Assembly (NCBI GenBank): GCA_018818065.1
Contig: JAHISV010000010.1
Location: forward strand, 1-64,000
Reading direction: 5' to 3'
DNA from: Bacteroidota bacterium
GTDB taxonomy: Bacteria > Bacteroidota > Ignavibacteria > Ignavibacteriales > Melioribacteraceae
DNA length: 64,000 nt
Shown here piece after piece: positions 56,907-64,000 of this stretch. Every line of letters begins with the position of its first letter. Within the stretch, counting starts at the first letter, position 1. The translations under genes were made by a program, and so were the position numbers. The notes below the pieces were generated by a model. It did no database searches, was not told the origin of the DNA, and worked only from the letters and a program-made list of their open reading frames with translations.

Positions 56907-58104
56907 TGGCAAGCTCCATTTTTTTCATGGCTAAAGTTCTATAAGGGAGTGAATATATCTTAATGAATCCTTCGCTATCCTTATGATTAAAAGTATCCTC
57001 TATGGTATATGTAGCAAGTTCCTTGCTGTATAAGCTGTACCTGGAACTTCTGGAAGTTACCCAGACATTCCCCTTATACAGCTGTAGTTTTACACTGCCT
57101 GTAACATTAACCTGTGTCTCATTAACAAATGCCATAAGCGATTTGAAGAGTGGCGTAATCCACTGACCGTCATAAATCATATTTGCAATCTTGTTGGAAA
57201 TATTCTGTTTATACCTGAAGGTCTCCCTGTCAATAACGAGCTTTTCCAGTTCATAATGAGCCTGATGTAAAACAGTAGCCGCGGGTGCCTCGTAAATTTC
57301 TCTCGACTTTATTCCAACCAGCCTGTTTTCAATTTGATCCAGCCTGCCAATACCATGTTTACTTCCAACTATGTTCAGGTACTCAACAAGTTCCACCGGA
57401 TCGTATTCAACACCATTAATACTCTTCGGGATCCCTGATTCAAACTCAATCTCAATAACCTGTGGAAGGTCAACAGCATCAATTGGATTTTTTGTGATTT
57501 GAAAAGCATCCTCTGGGGCAGCGAGCGTCTCCTCCTCCAAGATTCCACACTCTGTTGCAATACCCCAGAGGTTGCCATCGATAGAATAAGGTCTGTCTCG
57601 CGTAACCGTTACAGGAATATTATTCTCTATGGCAAAAGTAATTTCTTCTTCCCTGCTCTTAAATTCCCATGTCCTTAAGGGAGCAATTACATCCAGATGA
57701 GGCGCCAGAGCTGCAATACTAAGTTCAAACCTTACCTGGTCATTCCCCTTGCCTGTACAGCCATGTGCGATTGTATCGCAGCCTTCTTTAAGTGCCACAT
57801 CAACCAATAATTTTGCAAGAAGTGGGCGACCAATTGCTGTAGCAAGCGCATATTTCCCTTCATATAAAGCACCGGCTTTAAGGGCACTGTATGCATATTC
57901 TTTTATAAATTCTTCTCTAAGGTCAACGTTGTAAACTTTCGAAGCACCTGTCGCCTTTGCTTTTTCTTCTAATCCTTCCAGTTCACCAACCTGACCTAAA
58001 TTACCAGTTACCGTTATAATTTCGCAATCATATTTGTTCTTTAACCATTTTACCATTACCGAAGTATCAAGACCTCCAGAATATGCTACAGCTATTTTCT
58101 TCAA
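56872..58104 (-). CDS. argG: Argininosuccinate synthase
   Basis: Joins citrulline and aspartate with ATP. P-loop-like AYSGGLDTSV at residues 7-16, AHGCTGKGNDQVRFE and the C-terminal SLMAFVNETQVNVTGSVKLQLYKG are diagnostic. TTG start with GGAG 7 nt upstream. It follows argR by 16 bp, so argR-argG-argH form an operon controlled by ArgR. Confidence 0.97.
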   Translation of the reverse strand: MKKIAVAYSGGLDTSVMVKWLKNKYDCEIITVTGNLGQVGELEGLEEKAKATGASKVYNVDLREEFIKEYAYSALKAGALYEGKYALATAIGRPLLAKLLVDVALKEGCDTIAHGCTGKGNDQVRFELSIAALAPHLDVIAPLRTWEFKSREEEITFAIENNIPVTVTRDRPYSIDGNLWGIATECGILEEETLAAPEDAFQITKNPIDAVDLPQVIEIEFESGIPKSINGVEYDPVELVEYLNIVGSKHGIGRLDQIENRLVGIKSREIYEAPAATVLHQAHYELEKLVIDRETFRYKQNISNKIANMIYDGQWITPLFKSLMAFVNETQVNVTGSVKLQLYKGNVWVTSRSSRYSLYSKELATYTIEDTFNHKDSEGFIKIYSLPYRTLAMKKMELANALGRTISTGT

Positions 58105-58120
58105 TTTATTTCTCCAAACT

Positions 58121-58573
58121 TTATGTGTCTTCAGTTAAGTAGTTACCAATTTGCTGAACAATTTTTTTGATATCCTTTACAGATTTAGGAATGATAAGCA
58201 CGGTATCATCACCGCCAAGAGTACCCATAATCTCGGGAATATGTGTACGGTCGATAAAATGCGCAACCCCCTGGGCACGCCCGGCGAGCGTTCTAATCAT
58301 AACTACAGATTCATTATGCTCAATACCAAGCACCTCGAAACCAATAATCTTTACAATGTCTCTGCCAGTTTCATCCGCGCTAACAGAATACTTCATACCT
58401 TTTTCCGTAATAGTTTTAATGATGCCCATGGCTGCAAAATCACGACTTAAGGTAGCCTGTGTAATTTCGATATCTTCTTTGGCAAGATACTCTAATAACT
58501 CCTCGTGACTAGCTATCTGATGCTTCTGAACTAATTCTTTTATCTTGCTTTGTCGTCGTAATTTGGTTGTCAT
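58121..58573 (-). CDS. argR: Arginine repressor ArgR
   Basis: 150-residue arginine-dependent regulator. The N-terminal winged helix (RRQSKIKELVQKHQIASHEE and ITQATLSRDFAAMGI) binds DNA; the C-terminal hexamerisation domain has the arginine site around GTLGGDDTVLII. GGAG is 7 nt from the ATG. It heads its own operon with argG and argH, and palindromes resembling ARG boxes lie directly upstream. Confidence 0.95.
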   Translation of the reverse strand: MTTKLRRQSKIKELVQKHQIASHEELLEYLAKEDIEITQATLSRDFAAMGIIKTITEKGMKYSVSADETGRDIVKIIGFEVLGIEHNESVVMIRTLAGRAQGVAHFIDRTHIPEIMGTLGGDDTVLIIPKSVKDIKKIVQQIGNYLTEDT

Positions 58574-58638
58574 GGTTTACTCCAAATGTTGAGTAATTGT
58601 TTTTTAATTTGGTAATACTATAGAAATAAATTGAAGCA

Positions 58639-58667
58639 AACTTACGGGAATGAGAGGAGGATGTCAA
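58639..58667 (-). promoter_or_regulatory. argR promoter
   Basis: TTGACA (58667-58662), 17-bp spacer, TAAGTT (58644-58639), read on the minus strand. The -35 is adjacent to the ARG-box cluster. A TATAAT at 58706-58701 lies inside the second box and could be the -10 of another promoter. Confidence 0.65.
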
Positions 58668-58675
58668 GAAGTTTT

Positions 58676-58750
58676 TGCATAATTATGCATTTATTTGCAT
58701 ATTATATCAGTTTTCTAACCTTATCATGTATATTATTGCATAATTCTACA
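58676..58750 (-). promoter_or_regulatory. ARG-box-like operator cluster
   Basis: Box 1 is a perfect 14-bp palindrome TGCATAATTATGCA (58676-58689). Box 2 TGCATATTATATCA begins exactly 20 bp on (58696). Box 3 TGCATAATTCTACA is at 58737-58750. ArgR boxes normally come in pairs with a centre spacing of 20-21 bp. Binding by the adjacent argR product is inferred. Confidence 0.6.
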
Positions 58751-58839
58751 TGGCTTTGCAGCGGTAAATAAATCGTTATTCTTTTCTGGTTTTCACACGC
58801 TCCGGGGATTATATATCAACCTTAGATGGAACAGTTCAC

Positions 58840-59268
58840 TTACATCCGGTCATACAATTCCATCATTTTATTATATTCATCAGTGAATGATGTTTTTCTA
58901 TGAAACGCTTTCTGATTTTCAATATATTTGAAAACTTTTTCGACCCGCGATTCACTCACCGAAAAAACACCGTAGCCTTTCTGCCAGGCGAATTTCTTTT
59001 CAATAATTTCATTTTGGTTTATCCAATTAGAAGTCGATTCTTGTATCTGCTTAATAGTATCCGCGATTGTCTTATTTGGATTATGTAAAAACAATAAATG
59101 CACATGGTCAGACATACCATTAATAATGCGTACGGGGCATTTCTCTTCAAGCAATAGCTTTCTCATGTATTCGAATATTGTGTTTTCCGCAATCGGAGAT
59201 ATTAAAGGCTTTCTGCCTTGGGTGGAAAAAACAATATGCAGCCATATTCTGGAAAATGAATGTGACAT
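58840..59268 (-). CDS. IS200/IS605-type Y1 transposase
   Basis: 142 residues, normal for TnpA. The HUH motif is DHVHLLF (about residues 59-65), and the Y1 catalytic Tyr is in VFKYIENQKAFH (about 119), preceded by WQKGYGVFSVS. Strand-specific HUH chemistry is the known mode. No accessory TnpB is present. Terminal hairpins are not certain; minus-strand upstream sequence 59309-59337 (TGAAACCGTTGAACATAGCC region) may be an end or a REP-like site. It could be a domesticated REP-associated transposase. Confidence 0.85.
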   Translation of the reverse strand: MSHSFSRIWLHIVFSTQGRKPLISPIAENTIFEYMRKLLLEEKCPVRIINGMSDHVHLLFLHNPNKTIADTIKQIQESTSNWINQNEIIEKKFAWQKGYGVFSVSESRVEKVFKYIENQKAFHRKTSFTDEYNKMMELYDRM

Positions 59269-59308
59269 AATTTAATCCGTTATATTATTTGTGGTTATAT
59301 CATTTATT

Positions 59309-59351
59309 TGAAACCGTTGAACATAGCCCGGGATTTACTTGTCCGCCGTAG
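59309..59351. repeat. Repeat fragments upstream of the transposase
   Basis: Sequence rich in short palindromic halves (AACCGTTGAA, GCCCGGGAT). It includes CTTGTCCGCCGTAG (59338-59351), identical over 14 nt to one arm of the hairpin element inserted in the tRNA-Ala relics at 61656-61669. It may be a trace of a mobile hairpin repeat. Confidence 0.5.
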
Positions 59352-59353
59352 CC

Positions 59354-59582
59354 CTAATAAGCTTTATAATATTCATACTCTTCTTTTGAAAGGGTGAAGG
59401 CGGAATCCACAACCCGTACCTCTTCCCACGTTAAGTCGTAAAGGTTGTTGATTTCGTTTTCATTCATCCTGCTTACGAGCTTAACATGATTTTTTAAAAT
59501 CATCAATATCAGATCTGATGGATTTTGCCATAAGATATGCTTCGTCAAGAGCCTGTTTAGGTCTATGGTAAGAAACTATCAT
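59354..59582 (-). pseudogene. Short ORF with a probable frameshift
   Basis: An ATG at 59582 opens a 33-codon frame (MIVSYHRPKQALDEAYLMAK...) that stops at 59481. A second frame, open to 59354, continues with SRMNENEINNLYDLTWEEVR and ends EEYEYYKAY. The two join if one base is lost or gained in an A6 run near 59490-59497. The segment LYxLTxEEVxxV resembles the C-terminal end of type IIG methylase-like proteins, but this is weak. It may be a genuine small gene, a relic, or a sequencing error. Confidence 0.4.
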
Positions 59583-59909
59583 TCAATTCCCCAATAAAAG
59601 AATTGCAATATGTGTGGGTTAAGGTAAGTCATTTCGCTAAAAAAGTAAACTGCAAATCTATACTAATTAACTACATTAAAATAAAGAGAGTGAAATTCTG
59701 TTCAAATATGGTGAACCTGTTTTAAAAAATACCCTTGCGAGTATTTCTCTTACAAGGGTAGTGAGCAAATGCCTGATTGAAATTCTTCTACGTTCGTTTC
59801 AGCATAATAAAGAGAATTATTCAGGATTATGTGATGCTGCAAATATGATATTCTAAAACTGTATGCAACTAAAAAACATTTTATCAAAAGGACATCGCTT
59901 CTTTAAAAA
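59583..59909. other. Gene-free stretch containing a minus-strand terminator
   Basis: No gene seen. The hairpin TACCCTTG-N15-CAAGGGTA (59730-59760) is followed on the minus strand by ATTTTTT, and probably terminates the transglutaminase-like gene. Confidence 0.6.
59724..59760 (-). terminator. Terminator of the transglutaminase-like gene
   Basis: Perfect 8-bp stem TACCCTTG/CAAGGGTA with a 15-nt loop and a T6 run on the minus strand, about 150 bp past the stop codon. Confidence 0.65.
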
Positions 59910-61379
59910 TTATAGTTTCTTTATTCTAATCATCGCAACATATTCAATTTCGCCATCTATTCTGCTGAACAGGTAAAGATAGTATGCCCCGTTTTCTTCC
60001 GGCAGCACTTCAAATATTGTGGTGTTAACGCCTCGTTTGGTTTTTACACCGGGGACTTTTGTATTGTCATCAGTTCTTAGAGTTGCTGCAAGTTCTGCCC
60101 CGGCAGGTTTTTCGATTGTAAATACAAGGGGCACATCATTTGCAAACTCGATCTCTTTAACAGGAGTTAAAAACTTGTAACCTCTTCTATGAAACAACTC
60201 GTGTATCTTGGTATACTGCTCTGGTAAAATTGAACTGCGGTCCACATCTTTTTTTGTGAAATATAGCTCGTTATCTGTTACATAAATATCTGAGGCATAC
60301 TCTTCACTGATAAGGAAATAGTTATTCTCACGGTAGTTATCCGTTTTGTCGTGCAATCCTTTACCGGCATTCAGCGTTACATCAATATAGTACCATTGCC
60401 AGTTAAACATTATTTTGTTCCAGGCATAGGGTTCGCTACTGATCATGTCAATATCCCAATCTTCATCACGGGTTAGGGTATAATAACTTCCCTTTTCCTT
60501 GTAGAGGTGTATACCTGCCAAATGGGTGAGATCGCGAAACATATTTGTAAAACCGCCGCAGTAGCATCTTAACTTCTGAAAGAGTTCGGAAAGACTCCCT
60601 GCATAGTTAACGGATTGTTGATTAGACTTCCCTGTTAAATCATGTTCAAAATTATAGGAGATAAAATCGTAGATTATTTTCAGCCGTACCATGTGGTCGG
60701 TTTCACCTTTAAGGAGCTCCTTCAAAAAATCGTGCTTACAATTATTATAATCGAATTTCAGTCTTTCTATATACTTGTCAAATACCTGGATTCCATGCTG
60801 CGAGTAATCAAGTATCCTTACCTCTTCCGGCTTGTATTTAGAAAAGTTATTCTGCCCTTTGTAATCTTTTTTCCTGTAGGTAATTCCAAACTTAAACTCT
60901 GATATATCGGTGAGATCAGGTATAATTACTCCCCTCGGTCCAAGAACTCTCTTACTGTCCCATTCAAGCATACTTATGGAAAAATTCTTCTTAGCTTCAA
61001 AAAAAAAGGAGTTATTTATGGAATCTTTCTTCAGGTTGAACTCTTGCTTATTACAATAGATTAGCGCATCAAAATCAGGATTGTCATAAAACCTGAACTG
61101 AATAGAACCATTATAGTCCGGCCAGTAACTGAGATACATCGAGGTCCCCTTCAGAGGAATAATTATCTTCTGCATATAAGAACGGTCATACGTTTCCATT
61201 TTGTAATAGGCGGTATCCAGAACTGCAGTAAAGGGTTTGCCTTTATACTTTGCCTTAAGAACGCCAAGGATATAAATTTCACCTGGAGACAAAACCGTCG
61301 CCGGTTTACCAAATTCCTCCCAGGTCTGTGCCGAAAGAAGTGAACAGAGGAACAGAAGTGCAACAAATAGCTTTTTCAT
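59910..61379 (-). CDS. Secreted transglutaminase-like protein, catalytic His replaced
   Basis: 489 residues; signal peptide MKKLFVALLFLCSLLSAQ. The transglutaminase/kyphoscoliosis-peptidase core is at about 240-340: the Cys region CYCGGFTNMFRDLTHLAGI with Cys274, and the Asp region WYYIDVTLN with Asp333. The usual HAWN is PYAWN here (Tyr318), so the third catalytic residue is missing. C-terminal Ig-like domains follow (about 395-489). It may be a binding protein rather than an enzyme. Monocistronic. Confidence 0.75.
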   Translation of the reverse strand: MKKLFVALLFLCSLLSAQTWEEFGKPATVLSPGEIYILGVLKAKYKGKPFTAVLDTAYYKMETYDRSYMQKIIIPLKGTSMYLSYWPDYNGSIQFRFYDNPDFDALIYCNKQEFNLKKDSINNSFFFEAKKNFSISMLEWDSKRVLGPRGVIIPDLTDISEFKFGITYRKKDYKGQNNFSKYKPEEVRILDYSQHGIQVFDKYIERLKFDYNNCKHDFLKELLKGETDHMVRLKIIYDFISYNFEHDLTGKSNQQSVNYAGSLSELFQKLRCYCGGFTNMFRDLTHLAGIHLYKEKGSYYTLTRDEDWDIDMISSEPYAWNKIMFNWQWYYIDVTLNAGKGLHDKTDNYRENNYFLISEEYASDIYVTDNELYFTKKDVDRSSILPEQYTKIHELFHRRGYKFLTPVKEIEFANDVPLVFTIEKPAGAELAATLRTDDNTKVPGVKTKRGVNTTIFEVLPEENGAYYLYLFSRIDGEIEYVAMIRIKKL

Positions 61380-61490
61380 AGATAATCCGGTTTTAGCTAA
61401 ATCAACGGCAGAAAATAATTATCAATTATAATTAAAGCAATTATAAATTGGCTAAAAACAGGGATGAAGTGGTAAAGGAAGTAGAGTAAT

Positions 61491-61518
61491 AAAAAAGGCT
61501 AACATAGTAGTTAACCTT
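61491..61518 (-). terminator. Terminator after tRNA-Ala
   Basis: 9-bp stem AAGGTTAAC/GTTAGCCTT (one wobble pair), loop TACTAT, followed by TTTT on the minus strand. Confidence 0.85.
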
Positions 61519-61524
61519 TAGGTG

Positions 61525-61597
61525 TGGAGCTAAGCGGGTTCGAACCGCTGACCTCTTGGCTGCCAGCCAAGCGCTCTCCCAACTGAGCTATAGCCCC
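61525..61597 (-). tRNA. tRNA-Ala (GGC)
   Basis: A complete 73-nt cloverleaf: acceptor GGGGCTA/TAGCTCC, D-arm AGTTGGGA region, anticodon stem CTTGG/CCAAG with loop CTGGCAG (anticodon GGC, reading GCC/GCU), T-arm with TTCGAAC and discriminator A73. The G3-U70 wobble pair, the alanine identity element, is present. CCA is not encoded. It is isolated between two secreted-protein genes and has its own terminator. Confidence 0.97.
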
Positions 61598-61636
61598 ATA
61601 AAAGAAAAGTACAAAGTAAAAAGGTAAAAGTAAAAA

Positions 61637-61702
61637 CAAAGAGCTAATCCAACTGCTTGTCCGCCGTAGTTTTTTTTCTACGAAGGCGGAAGCTATAGCC
61701 CC
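61637..61702 (-). pseudogene. Partial tRNA-Ala relic 1 with hairpin insertion
   Basis: On the minus strand GGGGCTATAGCT matches the first 12 nt of tRNA-Ala. It is followed by a hairpin element (TCCGCC...CTACGGCGGA, A8 loop), then CAGTTGGATTAGCTCTTTG, which resumes the D-arm sequence CAGTTGGGAGAGCGCTTGG with changes. The tRNA then ends. Confidence 0.8.
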
Positions 61703-61760
61703 ATAAAAGATAGTAAAAAGTGTAAAGTAACAAGTTAAAAGTAAATGCATTAAAAAAATA

Positions 61761-61827
61761 CAAAGAGCTCTCCAAACTGCCTGTCCGCCGTAGTTTGTTT
61801 TTCTACGAAGGCGGAAGCTATAGCCCC
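61761..61827 (-). pseudogene. Partial tRNA-Ala relic 2 with hairpin insertion
   Basis: Same structure as relic 1, 125 bp further on. GGGGCTATAGCT, the hairpin element (A5CAAA loop), then CAGTTTGGAGAGCTCTTTG, which is closer to the intact D-arm and anticodon stem. The insertion is at the identical position, so the element was already present before the tandem duplication. Confidence 0.8.
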
Positions 61828-61882
61828 GTAAAAAGACAGTAAAAAGTGTAAAGTAACAAGTTAAAAGTAAAAGCAAATACAA

Positions 61883-62000
61883 AAGAACAAAAAATAAAAA
61901 CTAAAACTCAAATCTAACCCTTCAACAGGCTCAGGGCAAGCTACTCCTTACTAAAATCAGGAGTGTAAATGTAAATAACTTTTGTTTCTATTTCAACGTG
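61883..62000. other. Gene-free stretch with REP-like motif
   Basis: Contains CCCTTCAACAGGCTCAGGG (61918-61936), a form of the widespread intergenic motif CCCTTCGACAAGCTCAGGG, and ACTCCT-N10-AGGAGT, a short inverted repeat. No gene seen. Confidence 0.5.
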
Positions 62001-63329
62001 CTATTTATATTTTAATTCATCTTCGGTAATTTCGTATACCCATTCTTCGTTGCCATGGCTGTCAATAACCCGGCAGGTTAGTTTTCTTTCTTTACTCTTA
62101 CCCGAGATTTTGATTTCCGCGAAGTTGTGCTTGAATAATTGCGTACCTTCAATAAGTAAGGGATTCTTCGACATCTCTTTGGGTGTTATGCCTGATGTTA
62201 AAGGTGAAATGGTGAAATCATAAAACGGGTATGCTTTTTTCCTATTAAGTCTGCTCAACTCAGTTCTATGCACATCACCTGATAAAAAAACCACACCTTC
62301 AATTTTTTCGGAATGGATAAGTTCAAACAATTTAGCTCTTTCTTCCTTGAAAGCGCTGTAGCTCTCGGCATTGTTTGCGGGATTAAGTACCTGGCTGCCA
62401 ATAACAACAAATTTGAAGGGCGCTTGTGATGTTACAAGTCCATCTATCAACCAGTCCATTTGAGCATCGCCTATAAATTCTCTTTTCGTATTCATGCGCT
62501 TATCAGGTGTTCTGAAAGTTCTGTTATCGAGCAGGAAGAAATCGCAATCAGCCCATTGAAAAAATGAGGTCGCGCATTTTTGGTCATTAAAACCATAACT
62601 CCAGTTTCCCCACATCATTTCAAAAACTTCCAGGGTTGTTTTTTTATTCCAGAATCCCCTGTCACTGTTATCAGGTCCATAGTCATGGTCATCCCAAATG
62701 GCGTAATGATGCATGGCACCTAACATGGGCTGCATCTCGGGTATCGCCCTGTCGTGAGTGTATCGTTTAATTATACCGCTTCTGGAGTTCCAGTCAGCTT
62801 CCCGTAAATAGACATTGTCCCCTAGCCATAGCATAAAATCAGGAGTAGTCTCATAAATAGCGCTAAATATTTGATAATCGCTTCCGTAGGGCGTGCCCGG
62901 TCTGTCGTACTCAGGCTCGTTTATGTAAGCGCAGCTGCCGGTGGCAAAAGTAAACTCCGCCGGATCCTCGCGCCATTGCCATAGTTTCTGTGTCTGGAAT
63001 TCCTGCCTGTACTCAGGAAGAATTTCGGTACCATCAACACAAAGTACATATTCATAAACATTACCCGGTTCTAAGTTATCAACAATTATTTTGGCTATAA
63101 ATGCTTCCTTTTTAATTGTCTGATAGTTTGATGTATAAAAATATCGCTCACTTCCTTTCTCATTGTATTTAAATTTTATTGCAGCCTGTTTTGTTGTCTG
63201 AACCCAAATCATTACTTCCCGCATAGTGGAGTAGCCAACCATGGGACCTGAATTTATCAGTTTTTCCTGAGCTACAGTAAAAGATGAGATAGTTAAAATA
63301 AAGCAGGCAACAAGAATTTTTCGGAACAT
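62001..63329 (-). CDS. PhoD-like alkaline phosphatase
   Basis: 442 residues with a Sec signal peptide (ending FTVAQ). An N-terminal Ig-like domain (about 20-110) precedes the metallophosphatase core: ATGSCAYINEPEYD, WLGDNVYLREADW, YAIWDDHDYGPDNSD and FLSGDVHRTE, the metal-ligand motifs of the PhoD family. Most PhoD proteins use a Tat signal; this one has no twin arginine. The cleaved ester could be a phosphodiester or monoester. Confidence 0.9.
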   Translation of the reverse strand: MFRKILVACFILTISSFTVAQEKLINSGPMVGYSTMREVMIWVQTTKQAAIKFKYNEKGSERYFYTSNYQTIKKEAFIAKIIVDNLEPGNVYEYVLCVDGTEILPEYRQEFQTQKLWQWREDPAEFTFATGSCAYINEPEYDRPGTPYGSDYQIFSAIYETTPDFMLWLGDNVYLREADWNSRSGIIKRYTHDRAIPEMQPMLGAMHHYAIWDDHDYGPDNSDRGFWNKKTTLEVFEMMWGNWSYGFNDQKCATSFFQWADCDFFLLDNRTFRTPDKRMNTKREFIGDAQMDWLIDGLVTSQAPFKFVVIGSQVLNPANNAESYSAFKEERAKLFELIHSEKIEGVVFLSGDVHRTELSRLNRKKAYPFYDFTISPLTSGITPKEMSKNPLLIEGTQLFKHNFAEIKISGKSKERKLTCRVIDSHGNEEWVYEITEDELKYK

Positions 63330-63418
63330 TCTAACCTCCAGAAGGTTTTAATGGCAATGTAACTAATTCATTTGTAATTATGCTACTAAGAAGATATTTT
63401 TGAATAAAAAAAATAGTC

Positions 63419-63823
63419 ATGAAAAAAACAGACCTTACCATTTTATCGCTTCTTACACTTCTTTTGATAACAGTGGTTTCTTGTGATGACACTATAACCG
63501 GTACGGAGATTGACAAGATTCAAATCCCCGGTCGGAATGTAAGTTACCAGGAATATATCGAACCCGTGCTTCAGATAAAGTGCGCAAATAATGGCTGCCA
63601 CGACGCTATTAGTGGCGCGGGCGGTATTGTTCTGGTTACACATGCACACACAACACGTGATGTTTCCATAGTCTTTCCCTACAACCCTGATAACAGCCGT
63701 TTGGTTTGGGCAATTGAAGGTCAGACTGGTACAATAATGCCGCCGTTAGGCTATTATCCACTAACCGCCAACCAGGTGGAAGGAATCAAAACATGGATTT
63801 CGGAAGGTGCACAAAATAATTAA
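63419..63823 (+). CDS. Cytochrome c-like lipoprotein
   Basis: 134 residues: lipoprotein signal ending VVSC (Cys22), then a single-heme-like domain. CANNGCHD is a CX4CH variant of the heme motif; MPP (TGTIMPPLGYYPLT) could supply the distal Met, and VEGIKTWISEGAQNN is the usual end. Such domains are common in Bacteroidota-type envelope proteins. No partner oxidoreductase is adjacent. Confidence 0.8.
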   Translation: MKKTDLTILSLLTLLLITVVSCDDTITGTEIDKIQIPGRNVSYQEYIEPVLQIKCANNGCHDAISGAGGIVLVTHAHTTRDVSIVFPYNPDNSRLVWAIEGQTGTIMPPLGYYPLTANQVEGIKTWISEGAQNN

Positions 63824-64000
63824 TTCAGATTCAGGCATTTATTTGTTGGAAATTTATGCCGCGATAAAATTCAAAATAGATATAAAAAGATATTCCCACA
63901 TAATCTTCCCTCCGGGATATTATTACTACACAGGTAGTGCTCAAAAAAATCTTTTGAAAAGAATAGAACGACACTGCAGTAAAAGTAAAACCATTCATTG
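63807..64000 (+). CDS. GIY-YIG (DUF123-type) nuclease-like protein, truncated by window end
   Basis: The frame runs off the window. SGIYLLEIYAAIKFKI, FPPGYYYYTGSAQKN and LLKRIERHCSKSKTIHW are the DUF123 GIY-YIG pattern (GIY, YTGSA, R-x2-RH, HW). The GTG at 63807 overlaps the preceding gene by 17 nt and gives a complete N-terminus; an ATT at 63819 is another possibility. Confidence 0.75.
   Translation, partial: MHKIINSDSGIYLLEIYAAIKFKIDIKRYSHIIFPPGYYYYTGSAQKNLLKRIERHCSKSKTIH

Larger units (their letters stand above)
61598..61880. repeat. Tandem leader repeats upstream of tRNA-Ala
   Basis: Two copies with a 125-bp period, each made of a decayed tRNA-Ala 5' part followed by AGTAAAAAGTGTAAAGTAAC-type A-rich sequence; a third, weaker copy of the A-rich part precedes the real tRNA. 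The A-rich part is related to the microsatellite at 3.3 kb. Confidence 0.85.

Noticed and set aside
58151-58508. Plus-strand frames across argR
   Set aside because: Shadows of the well-conserved ArgR frame.
61637-61827. Two additional functional tRNA genes
   Set aside because: Only the 5' part and D-arm remain, split by an insertion; no anticodon or T-arm.
61511-61882. 123-codon minus-strand frame over the tRNA region
   Set aside because: It reads through tRNA-Ala, its relics and the hairpin elements; the repeated residues come from the DNA repeat.
63331-63516. Minus-strand frame before the cytochrome-like gene
   Set aside because: It overlaps the lipoprotein signal of the plus-strand gene and lacks an SD.

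Overview
The window is A+T-rich, densely coded bacterial chromosome without plasmid, prophage or CRISPR content. The envelope is Gram-negative: there is an RND efflux pump with its adaptor, many lipoproteins with a lipobox Cys, and an exopolysaccharide co-polymerase/kinase. Shine-Dalgarno sites are strong (AGGAGG-type), TTG starts are common, and the two clearest promoters (groES, argR) are sigma-70-like TTGACW-17-TAWRTT. That argues against classical Bacteroidia, which use little SD and a different promoter. Together with ThyX, an IcmA-type mutase, lipoprotein-rich operons and a UbiA-family prenyltransferase, I lean towards the Chlorobiota/Ignavibacteria side of the FCB group. This is an inference; no rRNA or other decisive marker is present.

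Layout. 0.1-3.2 kb: overlapping plsY-degQ-purB. 3.3-7.8 kb: 7-bp microsatellite, RND permease and adaptor (minus), with a candidate operator upstream. 8.0-10.2 kb: groES-groEL under a perfect CIRCE element. 10.2-10.5 kb: intergenic repeats. 10.6-17.9 kb (minus): a tight run of ybaB, recR, a methyltransferase, two paralogous lipoproteins, ftsX, an SLBB export protein, a Wzc-like tyrosine kinase and a UDP-glucuronate decarboxylase. 18.1-21.2 kb: psd-pssA-tatA-gatA. 21.8-25.2 kb: sucD with a long Lys/Ala/Pro repeat tail, ndk, a Nudix hydrolase and a lipoprotein. 25.3-31 kb: M28 peptidase, secreted and ankyrin lipoproteins, and an orphan multi-PAS protein. 31-36.7 kb (minus): arginine deiminase, NfeD, agmatinase-family enzyme, yajC-tgt, DCC protein. 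36.8-39.4 kb: tauE-rhodanese-MBL/rhodanese persulfide operon. 39.5-51.2 kb (minus): CorC-like protein, lipoprotein, UbiA, IcmA-type mutase, mutL, folA, thyX, HIT, EF-G-2, DUF948/YtxH. 51.4-54.8 kb: AglD-like protein, maf, secreted protein, MATE. 55-58.8 kb: double-HTH regulator and argR-argG-argH with an operator cluster. 58.8-61.9 kb: IS200-type transposase, frameshifted ORF, transglutaminase-like protein, and tRNA-Ala preceded by two decayed tRNA-Ala copies. 62-64 kb: PhoD-like phosphatase, cytochrome-type lipoprotein and a truncated GIY-YIG gene.

Themes. Phospholipid synthesis appears in plsY and psd/pssA. Arginine metabolism is split between an ArgR-linked biosynthetic operon and a catabolic arcA/speB pair. 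Reactive-sulfur handling forms a compact operon, and folate/thymidylate genes sit together (folA, thyX).

Most unusual items: the histone-like tail on SucD with its own internal ribosome-binding site; isobutyryl-CoA-mutase specificity residues in a gene that would usually be called methylmalonyl-CoA mutase; a probable AUU-initiated lipoprotein; and tRNA-Ala fossils interrupted at the same point by a hairpin element.
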